From assembly GCA_026874595.1 (NCBI GenBank), contig CM049314.1:24131729-24195728 (forward strand): a stretch of 64,000 bases of DNA, given 5' to 3'. Below the pieces are notes generated by a model. The model saw nothing but the letters and a program-made list of their open reading frames with translations, did not search any database and was not told the origin of the DNA. Below, in pieces: positions 1 to 11,772 of this stretch; positions within the stretch are counted from its first letter, which is position 1; every line of letters starts with the position of its first letter. Source of the DNA: Sipunculus nudus. Taxonomy: Eukaryota; Annelida; Sipuncula; Golfingiida; Sipunculidae. The position numbers and the translations under genes are program-made.

Positions 1-1796
1 AAATATATTCTATGGATGCGTCACATAATTAAAGAATTTTATTTAGGAGTATGGAAACGGTTTATCTCTCAGGGCCAGTCATTTATAGAATTGCTTATAT
101 GGTGATCCCGCCGACCGTTAATTTTTACGTAATCAGATATTGTTATATGTTAAAACATTTTGAACGTCTATCTATCTTTCTGTTAAAGTATAATATAGAT
201 TAATAAAATTCTATTGTAAAACAGGACAAGTAGAGGAAACAAAACGAAAACGATTTTCTGCATTCTTTATTGATTATTTGATTGGTGGCGGCAAAGTGTC
301 TTTGTTGAACCCTGTCGTCCAGAATGCCAATAGTTTATGTGAGACAATTATGTCGGACCGTAAGAAATCAATCTGTATATTGACTTCTCCCAGAACAATC
401 TCTGGACTATCACTTGAATAGGCCACGTGTGAGTTTTTTCTTTGTTCTTACACAGATCGGTAGCATGGAGGCATACCTTTCATGTGCGGGTCAATCGAGA
501 TGTGTGCCATTGGAATAAGCGATTTAGCCTTACTTAAATGTGCTTCATCCAACAAAGCCGCAATGTGCGCGCGCTTGTGTGTGTGTTTGTGTGTGTGTGT
601 GTGGGGGGGGGGGGGTACGTGAGATTTAATGAAGGCGTGGGTATCACGGCATCATATTACATAACAAAAAGAGGGATTCCTGATATAAAGAATATATACA
701 GGATGTTTCAGCGGCAATGACAAAGCTGCAAATTATTTTCGTGCTACCTCATTTGCCTTTCCTCCTGTTCAAATGTTTATTTGCTTTCCCAGTACCTCAT
801 TATCATAGATAAAAATTTAGGAAAAGGAAAAATTAATGCGAAATAGTAAAACTTTGAAATAAAGAAACAATGCGAAACAATAAGACAATGTCGAGTTTAC
901 ACATATAAAGGTTATTCTGTTTGTGGAGAGAGACAGATTTACGCCAATGGAACATTACTCTTCAGGGATTCGGCGTTGTCAGCTTATAACCTTAGCTACA
1001 TCTAGAGTACGTATTTTATCTGAATGGCTCGAATAAGAATGTTTATTAAAATTTCAGTCATTGTCCTAGAAGGAGAACGAAATTAAGCATCCAGTGCTAA
1101 TACAAAACACATCACTATTACCTGCGCTAAAGAGGTTATGTATTACACGTGTTTGTTGGCTGGATTCATTGTCTGTTAAAAGGGTTTAGCAAAAAATGCT
1201 GACTGAATTTACCATAGGTAGAAACTTACCAGAGGTAGGACAATGGCCAGGGAAAATTTGACGTGTCAAGTGGAATAATGTTGCATTTGCGAAAGTAGGC
1301 GCTCTTGTAAAAGTAAACGACAAGCTGGTTATTAGGACAAGGAACATTAACCACCGTAAGCCGTGTATCGATATTACAGTTAACCGCAGACCAGGTCACC
1401 CGTACTCTGGTCCCGGTCAGTGGACCAAAAACCAAGGATGGACACGTCGTGCCATATGTTAAACATTTAGGTTTCTCTATCCTAAAGATTTATACGTGGA
1501 ATCGCAGAAGCCAGGAATTGACGCCGGTACTAAGGTAAAGACCCATTTCGGATATCAGAGAAAGGCACTTTCTAAAACCACATTTCTCTCAGTAGCAAGC
1601 TACCTTGACATTGAAACATTGTTTCAATATTTGACGAATTGGATGTCGGTGATGATATTTGAAAAAAAAAAGATTGTGAATAATATTTCTGAGACATCAA
1701 TAAAAAAAAGCTACCTTGACATGCTACATAAAAACCGTTTATTCTATAATAAATTAAAAAGTCAATTAATAATATTTTTATATATTTATGACACGA

Positions 1797-1837
<41 letters not shown>

Positions 1838-2566
1838 GTATACTAAACAGAATTTTCACGCACATGCAGTGGGTAAACTTATGAACATAAAACTTGTATC
1901 ACTCGCTAAACTCGGAACCCACACAAATGTGTGTTTATTAGAACAATGCCACAGTCAATTACGGAAAGACAATGTGTGAGTGGTCACTATTTTTATAATA
2001 CACCAAGAAAAATATATAAAGTTTGTCATGACACCCTATATCATTCTTCAATTTAGGTCCATCTAAAAATAATTAAGATACTCTACACTGCTGCCACCTG
2101 CTGCGCGAACCGGTCACTACAGAATCGTCTCTTATATCCTTAATCATTTTAATGTACAGAACCAGCAATTTTCGCAAGCATGTAATTTTCGCGAATTTCG
2201 GAAGGTAACATTGATAACCTTGAAAGTTAACTGTCGCAAAAATTACATGCCATACTCAGTAAAATACATGGAAGTAAGCTTGCCCGGTAGAAGAATAAAA
2301 GATTCAATTTATCTTAACCTTTTTAAATTAAATTGCTGTATTTTAGATATTAATATATATTTGCTATCTTTAAAAGCTATCTTTACTTTTTTTACTTCAC
2401 AGTTAAATTTACATAATCAGGAGCAATACTATGCCTATCTGTTACATTATCAGACACTTTACTTTATACAAACGTTTCCGAGCAGATCCATCCCAAGACA
2501 TGGTCCAAGTTCGTCCATTTCAGCTGTTTAATCCATTTTTTATGGTTCTGCGTGTGAGTAAACACG
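1..2566. other. AT-rich sequence without recognised genes
   Basis: No convincing exon seen. It holds a (GT)n run followed by a G homopolymer (about 572-616), a (TA)n tract (1801-1834), an inverted copy of a repeat also at 9985-10095 (about 1595-1710), and a ~75-bp fragment at 2055-2135 that recurs at 9250-9325 (both read AAGATACTCTACACTGCTGCC). Confidence 0.5.
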
Positions 2567-2574
2567 GTCCACAT

Positions 2575-3442
2575 TAGAAGTGGGCTGATCATCGAGTTTT
2601 TTCGAAAGTCAGTCGCTTTGCTGCCACTTTCAAGCGCTCGATTACGAAAGGCAATTATCGATTACATCAAACTCATGATTGTTTTTACCTGAATGTCTTT
2701 AAGTTATAGGCAAAAACTACTCTTCCATTTTTTACAACATTCCGCGCTTCGTATAATGAGTTTGTGTTCCCAAATAATCTCCGTATATAACTGAGTATGA
2801 CAAGGTAGGTGAGAGAACGGAGGAATTATTAAACCTCTGTGTACTGGCAGGGGGCTGCAGAATTAGCGGAGAGTTTTCTAACGAGATGTTCATTGCAAAA
2901 TATGGGCGGTATGGCGTTAAAATGCTCCATAATTCTCCAGGTCTATGCTCAACCGATGTCAAGTGCCGCTGCCGTATGAGTAATTGTATTTTTAGCTTTC
3001 AATTACTTATTCTTTAATTTTTACCAACAATTATATGGGCCTGTAATTTTATGGCAGGCCTGTGAAACCAGTGTATATGTCGGCAGTCATCATAATTGTT
3101 ACAAAATGAAAGTCCTAGTGGTGAAGTTAAAATGATACACAGGAGTATTCATGAGGGCCAGCAAGTAAATGTCCTGGACTGTGGTTTAATTATTGATTAC
3201 TATAATTAATTAAAATGAAACTTTGAATAGCATATCTAAGTGATATAAGGAAAATATAAAAAGGCAAAAACTTCTTTTCGTCAGGTGGAATCACTAAAAC
3301 ATGCCGGCTGGGTTAAGAATGTACAGTTTCACAGATAATTGCAAATTTCTTTATATTTGTCTGAACCGATTAATAATCGATCATCGATCGGTTTGCCCAA
3401 ACCGATGATCGATTATGAAAAAGGAACCGACTCCCACCACTA
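2575..3442. mobile_element. hAT-type non-autonomous DNA element with 8-bp target duplication
   Basis: An 868-bp segment is flanked on both sides by the perfect direct repeat GTCCACAT (2567-2574 and 3443-3450). Its ends are inverted: TAGAAGTGGG on the left, and TAGTGGTGGG as the reverse complement of the right. Eight-base duplications and short imperfect inverted ends are typical of hAT elements. Near the right end (about 3370-3418) a strong hairpin pairs ATAATCGATCATCG with its complement. No transposase frame is visible, so it would depend on a relative. Confidence 0.8.
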
Positions 3443-3450
3443 GTCCACAT

Positions 3451-4029
3451 ACGTCTTTTTACCTTAACAAGGCCGCGTGACCTGAGGTCTGATTTTGCCT
3501 ATGGGCAACAGATCCAAACGATGAGAGCCCAAACTAGTTCATACATGGACCTTCATCTCCTCTGATTTATCTATGCTGTAAGGTCATTACGGTCCATGGG
3601 CCGAATGTAAATCCATTTTAGAACCTTTGGGATCATATCTGTTCGATAAGTCCAGGGGATTCGTCTGAAATGGCAAGTCTGACCCTTGTATCGGATCTGT
3701 CAGCCACTGCAACACCTGATGTTTCAGCCCGCGTGAACATGTTTTATAATTTCTTAGGGCAAAGTTAGTCGATACATCTCCTGTTTGACAGGTGTTGTGG
3801 CTCGGGCGATGCACGGAGTCCACCACGCCATGTTTATGTTGGCGCTTGTGATCTCGTCCGGCCCACTATTTTTAACACTCGCGTACAGAAGTAAAGGTTT
3901 CAGAGAAATAATTTCGCAGGTACGAATTCATTTTAAAAAAGGAGACGCATTTTTTGTCTTAATTCAAAATGCTTTAAAGTTGATTAGGTCTCATTAATTA
4001 AAGGAATGTTAAATATGAATTTTATGACC
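3451..4029. other. Unassigned noncoding stretch
   Basis: Open frames here are short and lack exon-like or family features. Nothing recognised. Confidence 0.4.
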
Positions 4030-4350
4030 CCCTTGAAATATAGGAGACATTTGCACTTTGTTTTGTCCCAATGCATGCTCTGTATGACTGAAATACTGGT
4101 TATACGAAATTAAGATATGAAAAGAAACATGGCCGGGTGCAAATTCTTCAGCGGCCACCATTGCTTAACATTTTAGTATGTCATGCAATTGACTGGTTTT
4201 TTTACTGATGCATCAGATATGAGAATAAATAATAACGTGTAAATACAAAACAAAAAATCCACTCTATGCACTGTAAAAGACGTGCATTCAGATTAATGAT
4301 GCCTTTATTTTTGTTTCATTAAAACACATTTACATTTAATTTCCGATATT
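4030..4350 (+). repeat. Dispersed repeat, copy shared with 9480-9820
   Basis: Side-by-side reading shows the same order of motifs as at 9480-9820: TACTGGTTA near a GAAA run, GGCCGGGT, TCAGC(C/G)GCCACCAT, CGTGTAAATAC against CGTGTCAATAC, and a CTGTAAA(A/T)G(A/C)C end. Identity is moderate and the family is not recognised. Confidence 0.55.
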
Positions 4351-4399
4351 AATCTTTTCACACACATACACACACACACACATATATATCAAGGTAAGA

Positions 4400-5140
4400 G
4401 CGATGGGGAGCAGTGTCCATATTTGGGAAGCTTGAATAAAATGGACGCAAGTGGCTCTAAATGGGATTCGATTTATGTAATGGACACCAGGTGGCCCTAA
4501 TTGGAATGGGACTGATGGAATATACATAAGTTGACTCTAACAAGAACAAGATTTGTGGAATGGGAAGCAGATAACCCTAACTGGAATATGATTTTAGGAA
4601 AGGACACCAGGTGGTCCCAACTAGAATGCGATTTAAGCAATAAACAGCAGGTGGCCCTTTAAGCAATCATATCCATTGAATATTACATATGGCCCTATTT
4701 GAAAGGATATTTATGAACCATAAGGTAATTTGTTCAAAGGACAACAGATGGCCCTTAAGGGAATCAAATCCATTGAATATCATAGACAATAATGTGCCCT
4801 AAGTGGGATGTGATTTAAGCGATTGAGAGCAATGGCCACTAAAAGGAATCTGATACATAAAATATTATAGACACCATGTGACCCTAACCGGGATGTGATT
4901 TGTGCATGGACAGCAGGTGGCCACTAAAAGGAATCTGATACATAAAATATTATAGACACCATGTGACCCTAACCGGGATGTGATTTATGTTAAGGACAGC
5001 AGGTGGCTCTTATTGAAATGTGGTTTAAGGAATAAACACCAGGTGACCCTACGTGCAAGGTAATTCATGGATTGAACACCAGGTGGCCCTAACCGGAAGG
5101 CCATATATCGAGTGACAACAAAGTGGCCCTGGTCATTTCA
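4400..5140 (+). repeat. Degenerate ~40-bp tandem units, copy 1 of a dispersed family
   Basis: About 18 diverged units related to GGACACCAGGTGGCCCTAA followed by CTGGAATGTGATTTA. An 85-bp block is duplicated almost perfectly at about 4836 and 4921. The same units occur at 12893-12975 and 18070-18670, each followed by the same downstream sequence. Confidence 0.8.
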
Positions 5141-5516
5141 GTAATATTTTAACCTTGTACAATATATTGTTTAGGGGCTGCTTTCGTGATCTTTCCCATG
5201 CGTCGTGTGTAATTTATGCCTTCAGGTTTAGCTGAGAAACGTTAGGAACCACACAAAAGTCAACTTACCCAAGGTCAAGGTGAATTTCCCTCTGGTTCAA
5301 TCACGAATTTTTTTACGACTTAACTATCAGGATCGGTATGAAACATTTTTTTTCAGAATAATTGGCGCAGGATGACATACGAGTGAAATACAAAAACATC
5401 AGCCATTTGATGGATATGGATTTAATCATTTACGATGCCCTGTGTCTACAAACAAAAACAGCTTTCTCTGGTCCAAAGTTAGTCTCCTCACTCAGCGGCC
5501 ACACACTGCAGTTGTC
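5141..5516 (+). repeat. Downstream part of dispersed family, copy 1
   Basis: Aligns by eye with 12976-13350 and 18671-19100. Shared marks are TATTTTAACC, TCACGAATTT/TCACGAATCT, CAGCCATTTGAT, TCATTTACGATGC and CAAAACAGCTTTC, in the same order. No coding capacity visible. Confidence 0.75.
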
Positions 5517-6771
5517 CCAGATCTGAGACGGCTGATCACTGATCTGAAACGACTGAGCTCTGATCTGAGACGGCTGATCACTGATCTATAACGACTGAGC
5601 ACAAATCTGAGATGGCTGAGCACAGATCTGAGACGACTTAGTACAGATCTGAGACGACTGAGCACAGATCTGAGATGGCTGAGCACTGATCTGAGACGAT
5701 TAAGTACAGATCTGAGACGACAGAGCACAGATCTGAGATGGCTGAGCACAGATCTGAAACGACTAAGTACAGATCTGAGACGACTGAGCTCAGATCTAAG
5801 ACGACTGAGTACAGATCTGAGACGACTGATCACTGATCTATAACGACTGAGCACAAATCTGAGATGGCTGAGCACAGATCAGAGACGACTAAGTACAGAT
5901 CTGAGACGACTGAGCACAGATCTGAGACGGCTGATCACTGATCTGAAACGACTGAGCACAAATCTGAGATGGCTGAGCACAGATCTGAGACGACTAAGTA
6001 CAGATCTGAGACGACTGAGCACAGATCTGAGACGGCTGATCACTGATCTGAAACGACTGAGCACAGATCTGAGACGGCTGATCACTGATCTATAACGACT
6101 GAGCACAAATCTGAGATGGCTGAGCACAGATCTGAGACGACTAAGTACAGATCTGAGACGACTGAGCACAGATCTGAGACGGCTGATCACTGATCTGAAA
6201 CGACTGAGCTCTGATATGAGACGGCTGATCACTGATCTATAACGAATGAGCACAAATCTGAGATGGCTGAGCACAGATCTGAGACGACTAAGTACAGATC
6301 TGAGACGACTGAGCTCAGATCTGAGACGACTGAGTACAGATCTGAGACGACTGAGCACAGATTTGAGACGGCTGATCACTAATCTGAAACGACTGAGCTC
6401 TGATGTGAGACGGCTGATCACTGATCTATAACGACTGAGCACAAATCTGAGATGCCTGAGCACAGATCTGAGACGACTAAGTACAGATCTGAAACGAAAG
6501 AGCACAGATCTGAGATGGCTGAGCACTGATCTGAGACGATTAAGTACAGATCTGAGCACAGATCTGGGACAACTGAGAACAGATCTGAGACGACTGAGCA
6601 AAGATCTGAGACGACTGAGCACAGATCTATAACGACTGAGCACAAATCTGAGATGGCTGAGCACAGATCTGAGACGACTGAGTACAGATCTGAGACGACT
6701 GAGCACAGATCTGAGATGGCTGAGCACTGAACTGAGACGATTGAGCTTAGATCTGAGACGACTGAGCACAG
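5517..6771. repeat. 21-bp minisatellite, about 60 copies
   Basis: Head-to-tail units close to GATCTGAGACGACTGAGCAC plus A, nearly all carrying AGATCT. Because 21 is a multiple of three, long open frames run through it on both strands (LSRLRSV repeats), but I regard them as by-products. Variant units (TATAACG, GAAACG, GATGGC) recur in blocks about 147-253 bp apart, giving an irregular higher-order pattern. The array sits inside copy 1 of the dispersed family, where copy 3 has a single unit (about 19106-19135). Confidence 0.95.
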
Positions 6772-6774
6772 TGT

Positions 6775-7641
6775 ATAACTGCTGCGTATATCACACAGGA
6801 ATAGGACAACAATTTGTCACTTCCGTTCCCAGTAATTAAAAAAAAAACGTTAAAAAATTCTTTCGACAAGCCGTCAGAACCATTTGTCCTCCTATTCCAG
6901 CATTATTTAGACTTGTAAGTTTTGGTATCTATCATGTTTCTTTCTTTTACACTAATCAGCAGTAATATTACTACTACGTCTATATTTGTCCTAACAGCAA
7001 TGTTTAATAATATTAAATATGTGTTTCTCATCTCTTATTTTGATCCCATCTCTGAATCTGACACTAGTTTTACATTTTCGATATATTATATATATTCTAA
7101 TATTATTTCGTGATTTCCATTGGCTGTAATACGTTTTCTAGATTACTGACCCGTTTTGCCGATTCACAAATTTTATAGCGAAAATTACCGGCATTTCTTT
7201 GGAGTATGTTATCGTGTATTTTTTTATATTATATTTTAAAATCCCCCATAAAAAACTATCATCCTGTAAATAATAAGAGTATTAGTTTTCCATCTAGATA
7301 TCATTTCGCTCAACGGTTTAAAATAATCTGCATAATTCAACAGTGAATTATTAAACCTTCAAAAGGTCGGGCCATGTACTCTTACTCTGCCGGTAAGATT
7401 GGTTCCAACGGACTGCAATATTTCAGACTCAGAAACTGTTGACTGAAGCGTCTCTGATATTAAAAAGAAATCTAGTCAAGGTTCGATTATTTGTTTAAAA
7501 CTATGTTAGGTGACCTCTTTTTTGCTTGGATACCTTATGTAAAATATCATACAATTTATATTCAAGCATTGCTCTCTTTATGTTTTGTATACACTTGACC
7601 TTTAAAACTTGGCTAAAATACTGTGGCTTTCTTGGATAAAA
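6775..7641. other. AT-rich stretch without recognised features
   Basis: Only short frames in AT-rich sequence. Nothing supported. Confidence 0.4.
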
Positions 7642-8004
7642 TTATAAAAGTATTTCCTCCCTTTTTAACAAACCATTTACAATAAGTGCTCCAGCAAAAT
7701 ATCGGAACCGCGGATGTGCCACGTCTATTTGTTTCACAATATCCTGAGGTCGCCAAACTCCGGTTTTAGCAAGCATGCTAACAGCTTTCTGTTTACAGTT
7801 CTCTTTCTCAGTTTCTTCTACACCCACCAACCTCACGTTCCACTCTCTAGTTTATCTCTGGGACTTGTTAAGTTCTCTTGTAATTTTATCGTTAAAGGCA
7901 ATATGATTAGTTTTGTTTCTATCCATAGTGGAATCAACTGGCTGCTTCAGCTGTTCGTTCGGTCTCCTTAATTCTTCTTTCTCCGCCTGTGTATTTTCAG
8001 GCAT
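7642..8004 (-). pseudogene. LINE ORF1-like fragment (coiled coil plus RRM-like)
   Basis: One minus-strand frame from ATG at 8004 reads MPENTQAEKEELRRPNEQL (coiled-coil-like), continues for about 50 codons to one in-frame stop, then reads EWNVRLVGVEETEKENC, DIVKQIDVAHPR and ALIVNGLLKREEILL. The layout (coiled coil, then LRI-GVEE, then DI-AHR, then RP-IVKF---REEVL) resembles ORF1 proteins of L1-like LINEs, which bind retroelement RNA. The stop and the lack of further ORF mark it as dead. Family assignment is by eye. Confidence 0.5.
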
Positions 8005-8159
8005 ACTTGTGTTGGTTATTAGAGCCCCGGTTGAATAATTGGATATCCTGTCTTAATTATCCTGTCAGTTCGTCTGTTTGTCTTTCTGTATGTCCGTCTA
8101 ATTTGTTTCTTAATGGCAGTTCCAGTCTTGATTGACATATGGATTTCAAACTTGACTTA

Positions 8160-8475
8160 TATATGGCCACCTTAAACGCAAGAACACTTTTGATTTTGGG
8201 GTCATGGGTTCAAAAGTCAAGGTCCTACATATTTAGAAAGAGTGTAGACGTATTATAAGCCAAACTTTTCATTCCAAACCTTCCGTTTGCACATATAGCT
8301 GATCTGCCAATAGGGGAAGAACCTGATCGATTTTGGGATCACAAGGTCAGAAGTCAATGTCACAGTTACCATCTATTTACAAATTAGCTTATTGCGGTCA
8401 CAAGGTCAAAGGTCAAGGTCACAGGGCCATTTATTCACAAATTAGCTTATGGATGATAACTCCAGTTTGGGTAGA
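8160..8475 (+). repeat. GGTCA-rich dispersed repeat
   Basis: Contains runs such as AAGGTCAAAGGTCAAGGTCA (8402-8421), AAGGTCAGAAGTCAATGTCAC (about 8343), and two copies of ACAAATTAGCTTAT (8379 and 8438). I associate this style of repeat with mollusc genomes; a database comparison would be needed to name it. Confidence 0.55.
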
Positions 8476-9479
8476 CAGGTTGGCTTTAAACGGATCATAG
8501 GACCCATATTCTAAAAAAACGGCTCATAAACCTATCCTTAAAGACAACCTCAGCTGACCTTCGAGACCCATGTGTCCCTAGTATTCGTGGAGCATTTTTC
8601 CGTAGATGGACCAAAAATGCTTTACCGATTAGTACCATTCGAATAACTCTTTGCTGCACGTTAATATGACGGCCCGTTATATATCGATACAGACGTACAG
8701 ACCTCGTTAAGAGTATGAATCGGTGTTGCTGTAAAACCTTTTTACTTTAGAGTACTAAAGATCTGTTATTTTATAGCTGACCAAACGCAAATATTTAAAT
8801 ATAATTTAGCGCTGAGCGTTCACGTAAAAAGTAGTGTCGTGCTTGTGCGAGCTGTGCAGAGCATGTTGACGCCCACCTGACCTGGCGTTAATCATTTATG
8901 ACCAGATAGTTTATTAAGGTTGACAAATGTCGTGTTGTATGGTGACGTTTTTCAATACATGATTAAATAGCGGTTTACTTTGTAAATTTCACGTCACAAA
9001 TTAATACATAAAAATGGATTATTGAACGCTGTATTGTATTGCATTCAATGCTATCGCAAAGCAGCCTTCTGGGAGGCCTAATTTCGGTGACACGATTATT
9101 TCACGCAACTCATCACATCCCAATATTCGTAAAGTATAGTGCTTCACGGAGATTCTTCCCCTGCCAATCAAATACAAAATGTGCTTCACCGGCTGACCGT
9201 GCTCCTCGTAAACGCCCAGTCAAAAACGGCTATTATAAGACGTCCGTCAATCTAAAATTAATCAAGATACTCTACACTGCTGCCATCTGGTACGACTTCA
9301 CGTCACTACAGAATCTTCTTTTCCATCCCGGCCATATTTATTTTTCTGTGGAATAGATTTTCAAGATATTTGCTCTCTTTTAATTTGCTTTATTATTTTT
9401 TTGTCTTCCCAGTGAATGAAACGTATGGTAAATACTTATTTTATACCCGAATTGACATCCATGTTTAATACCCCTGATA
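8476..9479. other. Noncoding stretch with a short shared repeat
   Basis: No exon recognised. 9250-9325 repeats 2055-2135. An open frame at 9039-9356 crosses this repeat and is not considered a gene. Confidence 0.4.
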
Positions 9480-9812
9480 GTTATGATACATGCATGCTTA
9501 TATTTTGTCCAAGTACAAGCTTTATATAACCGAAGTACTGGTTAAACGAAAATAAGACAGGGAAAAAAATATCCTTTGCAAGCAAGGCCGGGTACTAGTT
9601 CCTCAGCCGCCACCATGGGTTTCCATTTGTAGCATGTTACATAAATTACTGATATTATTTACCGATGAATCTGTTTTTGGTCTGACATATAAAGAGTCAC
9701 GTGTCAATACGAAACATACTCTGCGTGCACTGTAAATGCCATGCATTTGAACTAACTGTTGCCTACCTTTGTGTCATTTCAACAATTTTACAGTTAATTA
9801 CAAATATTAACT
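9480..9812 (+). repeat. Dispersed repeat, second copy of 4030-4350
   Basis: Same motif order as 4030-4350, about 70-80% similar by eye. Leads directly into a reverse-transcriptase fragment. Confidence 0.5.
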
Positions 9813-9926
9813 GTGGCTCTGACTGCTATGTTATTAGGTCAGCTCGATCTGTCTGGAGCTTTCGACATTATAGACCATGCCATCTGTCGACTGTCAAATC
9901 GCCTCGTAATAACCGAAACTGTCCGA
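9813..9926 (+). pseudogene. Non-LTR reverse transcriptase fragment (motif A region)
   Basis: Reads LLGQLDLSGAFDIIDHAI, matching the palm motif of CR1/L2/Jockey-like reverse transcriptases (LDLSAAFDTIDH), where the first D is catalytic. The frame then loses similarity. Possibly belonged with the YADD fragment at 12270, now 2.3 kb away instead of about 250 bp. Confidence 0.6.
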
Positions 9927-9984
9927 TCTTCGTTTTCGTCTTTTTTACTTCTTTTTCTTTCTTTCGTTTTGCTTTTCTCTCTCA

Positions 9985-10139
9985 TCTCCCTTTCTGATGT
10001 CCCAGAAATATTATATTCACAGTCTTTTTTTCAAATATCATCATCGACGCCCAATTCTTCAAATATTGGAGCATTAATAATGAAACCTTATTTTGAAACA
10101 CAGAAACTTACACTGCTTTAACATTCTTATACACTGAGT

Positions 10140-10178
<39 letters not shown>
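9985..10178 (+). repeat. Inverted partner of 1595-1710, then (TA)n
   Basis: TCTGATGTCCCAGAAATATT and CAAATATCATCATCGACGCC match the reverse complement of about 1610-1705 with small changes. A (TA)n tract occupies 10143-10177. Confidence 0.6.
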
Positions 10179-10180
<2 letters not shown>

Positions 10181-10859
10181 AGAAATAATAAATATTCATA
10201 AACCATATTTAGGGTACTAAACCTCATATTTTTGTGGTTTGATTTTTTTTCGTCTCATACACATAATTCCTTTAACATGAAATATGGCAGTTTTTCTTTG
10301 ATAACAATTGTTCAGGGTGATCATGAATGTCATTTGAAGCTCACAGCCCATTCTGGCCCTGATTTTTAGAATACTTTGCCCTTCAGGTGGCGGCGCTGCC
10401 TGTCTCTCAACATTATTATTATATATTATTATAAGATATTATTCCACCAGTAATAAACTCTTGCCATAATTTTTTTTAACGTGCGAAACAAATATAGTAC
10501 TCTTGTATGAATGTTTCCTCTTCGGTTTTACAGTTTTAGCAAAGAGAGAGGAATCTGTAATTCTCATGTGATAAAGCCATTTTCTTGTGACACAATTCAA
10601 AGTAGTAATCTTTATTGAAAATCTTGTATCATCACTTGTTTGGTGCATGTATAAGGGCAGCGAAAATATTAAGTCTGGCTGGGACATAACACACCTGTTG
10701 TTAATTATATCTTTGGGCTCTTTGGAACTGTATAGAGGAAGTTTTTCATCTTGCAGTACCTGATTTATTTAGCTAAATTAATTTTAACGATTAATTATGT
10801 GTCAATTTAGGACCATCTTCATCGACACGAGATATCAAAACAGTGTTTTATTTTTGCAG

Positions 10860-11073
10860 GTTTTTTATTCCATATAAATCATTTTATGAATCCTTGGGCA
10901 TATTTAAGAATGTGAGGTAGAGTGTAGAGAACGGACATGGGTACTGTTAATTTAGAAATCGCTGTAGATTTCGTTATAAGTATACGTCCATTCAGCCTCA
11001 ACATTCTTGATTTATTGTCTCCTATTTTCATACCATTAAGATTTGGATTATTTCTAACATGAATACCGTTCAA
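10860..11073 (-). pseudogene. L1/Tx1-like reverse transcriptase C-terminal fragment
   Basis: A 64-codon minus frame reads RLNGRILITKSTAISKL, then VPMSVLYTLP, HILKYAQGFIK. This resembles the stretch after the polymerase motifs in L1-like elements (LxGRIxIIKSLALSKLIY--SVL--P---IKEIN). It is isolated and truncated. Medium confidence; no search possible here. Confidence 0.45.
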
Positions 11074-11083
11074 ATCGGTTCCA

Positions 11084-11130
<47 letters not shown>

Positions 11131-11156
11131 TTTATAAAATGCATCAATGCATAAAT

Positions 11157-11205
11157 GTCACTACCCGCAGGTTTCGTGCGCACAGCGTGGCACTCATCAG
11201 GTGAC
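11157..11205 (-). ncRNA. Type I hammerhead ribozyme (left palindrome arm)
   Basis: Reverse complement of the ribozyme at 12035-12083, with identical core and stems on the minus strand. Predicted cleavage falls between 11162 and 11161. It lies 53 nt after the stop of the minus-strand GIY-YIG frame. Confidence 0.85.
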
Positions 11206-11257
11206 TGAATGGGGTCGGTTTGTGTTTGTTCATGTATGGGTGCGTGTGCGAGATTAT

Positions 11258-11762
11258 TTACGGTTGGCTGGTTTTTGTGTAATGCCTGCAAGTGTTAAGT
11301 AATTCACTTCGTTTATTAAGGAGTGGCGTTCTTTTGTTAGTCATTATTTGTAGTTTTTCTTGTGCGCATAGGTTACACCTGTTACTTATTGTTGTTGTAG
11401 TTGGCTTAGCTATAATAGACCATGTGATACTGTGTGAGGTGCCTTGGCGTTTCAGTTTCCAAATATACTTTGATAGTTCTGTTTCTGTTTCATACTTCTC
11501 GTATTTAAACGACTTCTTGTGGTTAGCATAGCGGCTTTTAAAAGTATTTCCTGTGTTTCCTATGTATGAGACGGTCCCGTTATTTGAAGTTATATCAGCT
11601 TTGTAAACAACACTTGTTGTTAGGCAGTCGCCGTTCAGTGGACATTCTCCTTTATTCCTGCAGTTGCAAGCTCGCTTGGGTGGGGGGTTCGATGTTTGTT
11701 GTAGAACTTTTTGGTTGTGGTTTCTAATGATGCTGCCCAGATTTGGGAGACAGCTGTAGCTG
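11258..11762 (-). pseudogene. Penelope-like GIY-YIG endonuclease domain (truncated)
   Basis: The minus frame encodes YSCLPNLGSIIRNHNQKVL, a cysteine cluster CNCRNKGECPLNGDCL, SVVYKADI, SYIGNTGNTFKSRYANHKKSF, ELSKYIWKLK, SITWSII, RCNLCAQEKLQI, LLNKRSELLNTCRH and TAA. This is the C-terminal linker and GIY-YIG nuclease of Penelope-like retroelements, which nicks target DNA. The GIY-YIG equivalent here is VVYKA / SYIGNT; the R of FKSRY, ELSKYIW and NKR are typical. The open frame continues to 11806, but the codons beyond about 11762 come from the opposite palindrome arm read backwards and are not element protein. Confidence 0.85.
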
Positions 11763-11772
11763 ACTTTTATAG

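Noticed and set aside
1226-1435. 69-codon minus frame ending PWPLSYLW
   Set aside because: Isolated, no domain or flanking exons recognised.
5492-6769. Long open frames (127 and 296 codons, LSRLRSV repeats) on the minus strand and frames on the plus strand
   Set aside because: They are by-products of a 21-bp repeat unit, which keeps frame on both strands. Codon pattern and multiple equivalent frames argue against a protein.
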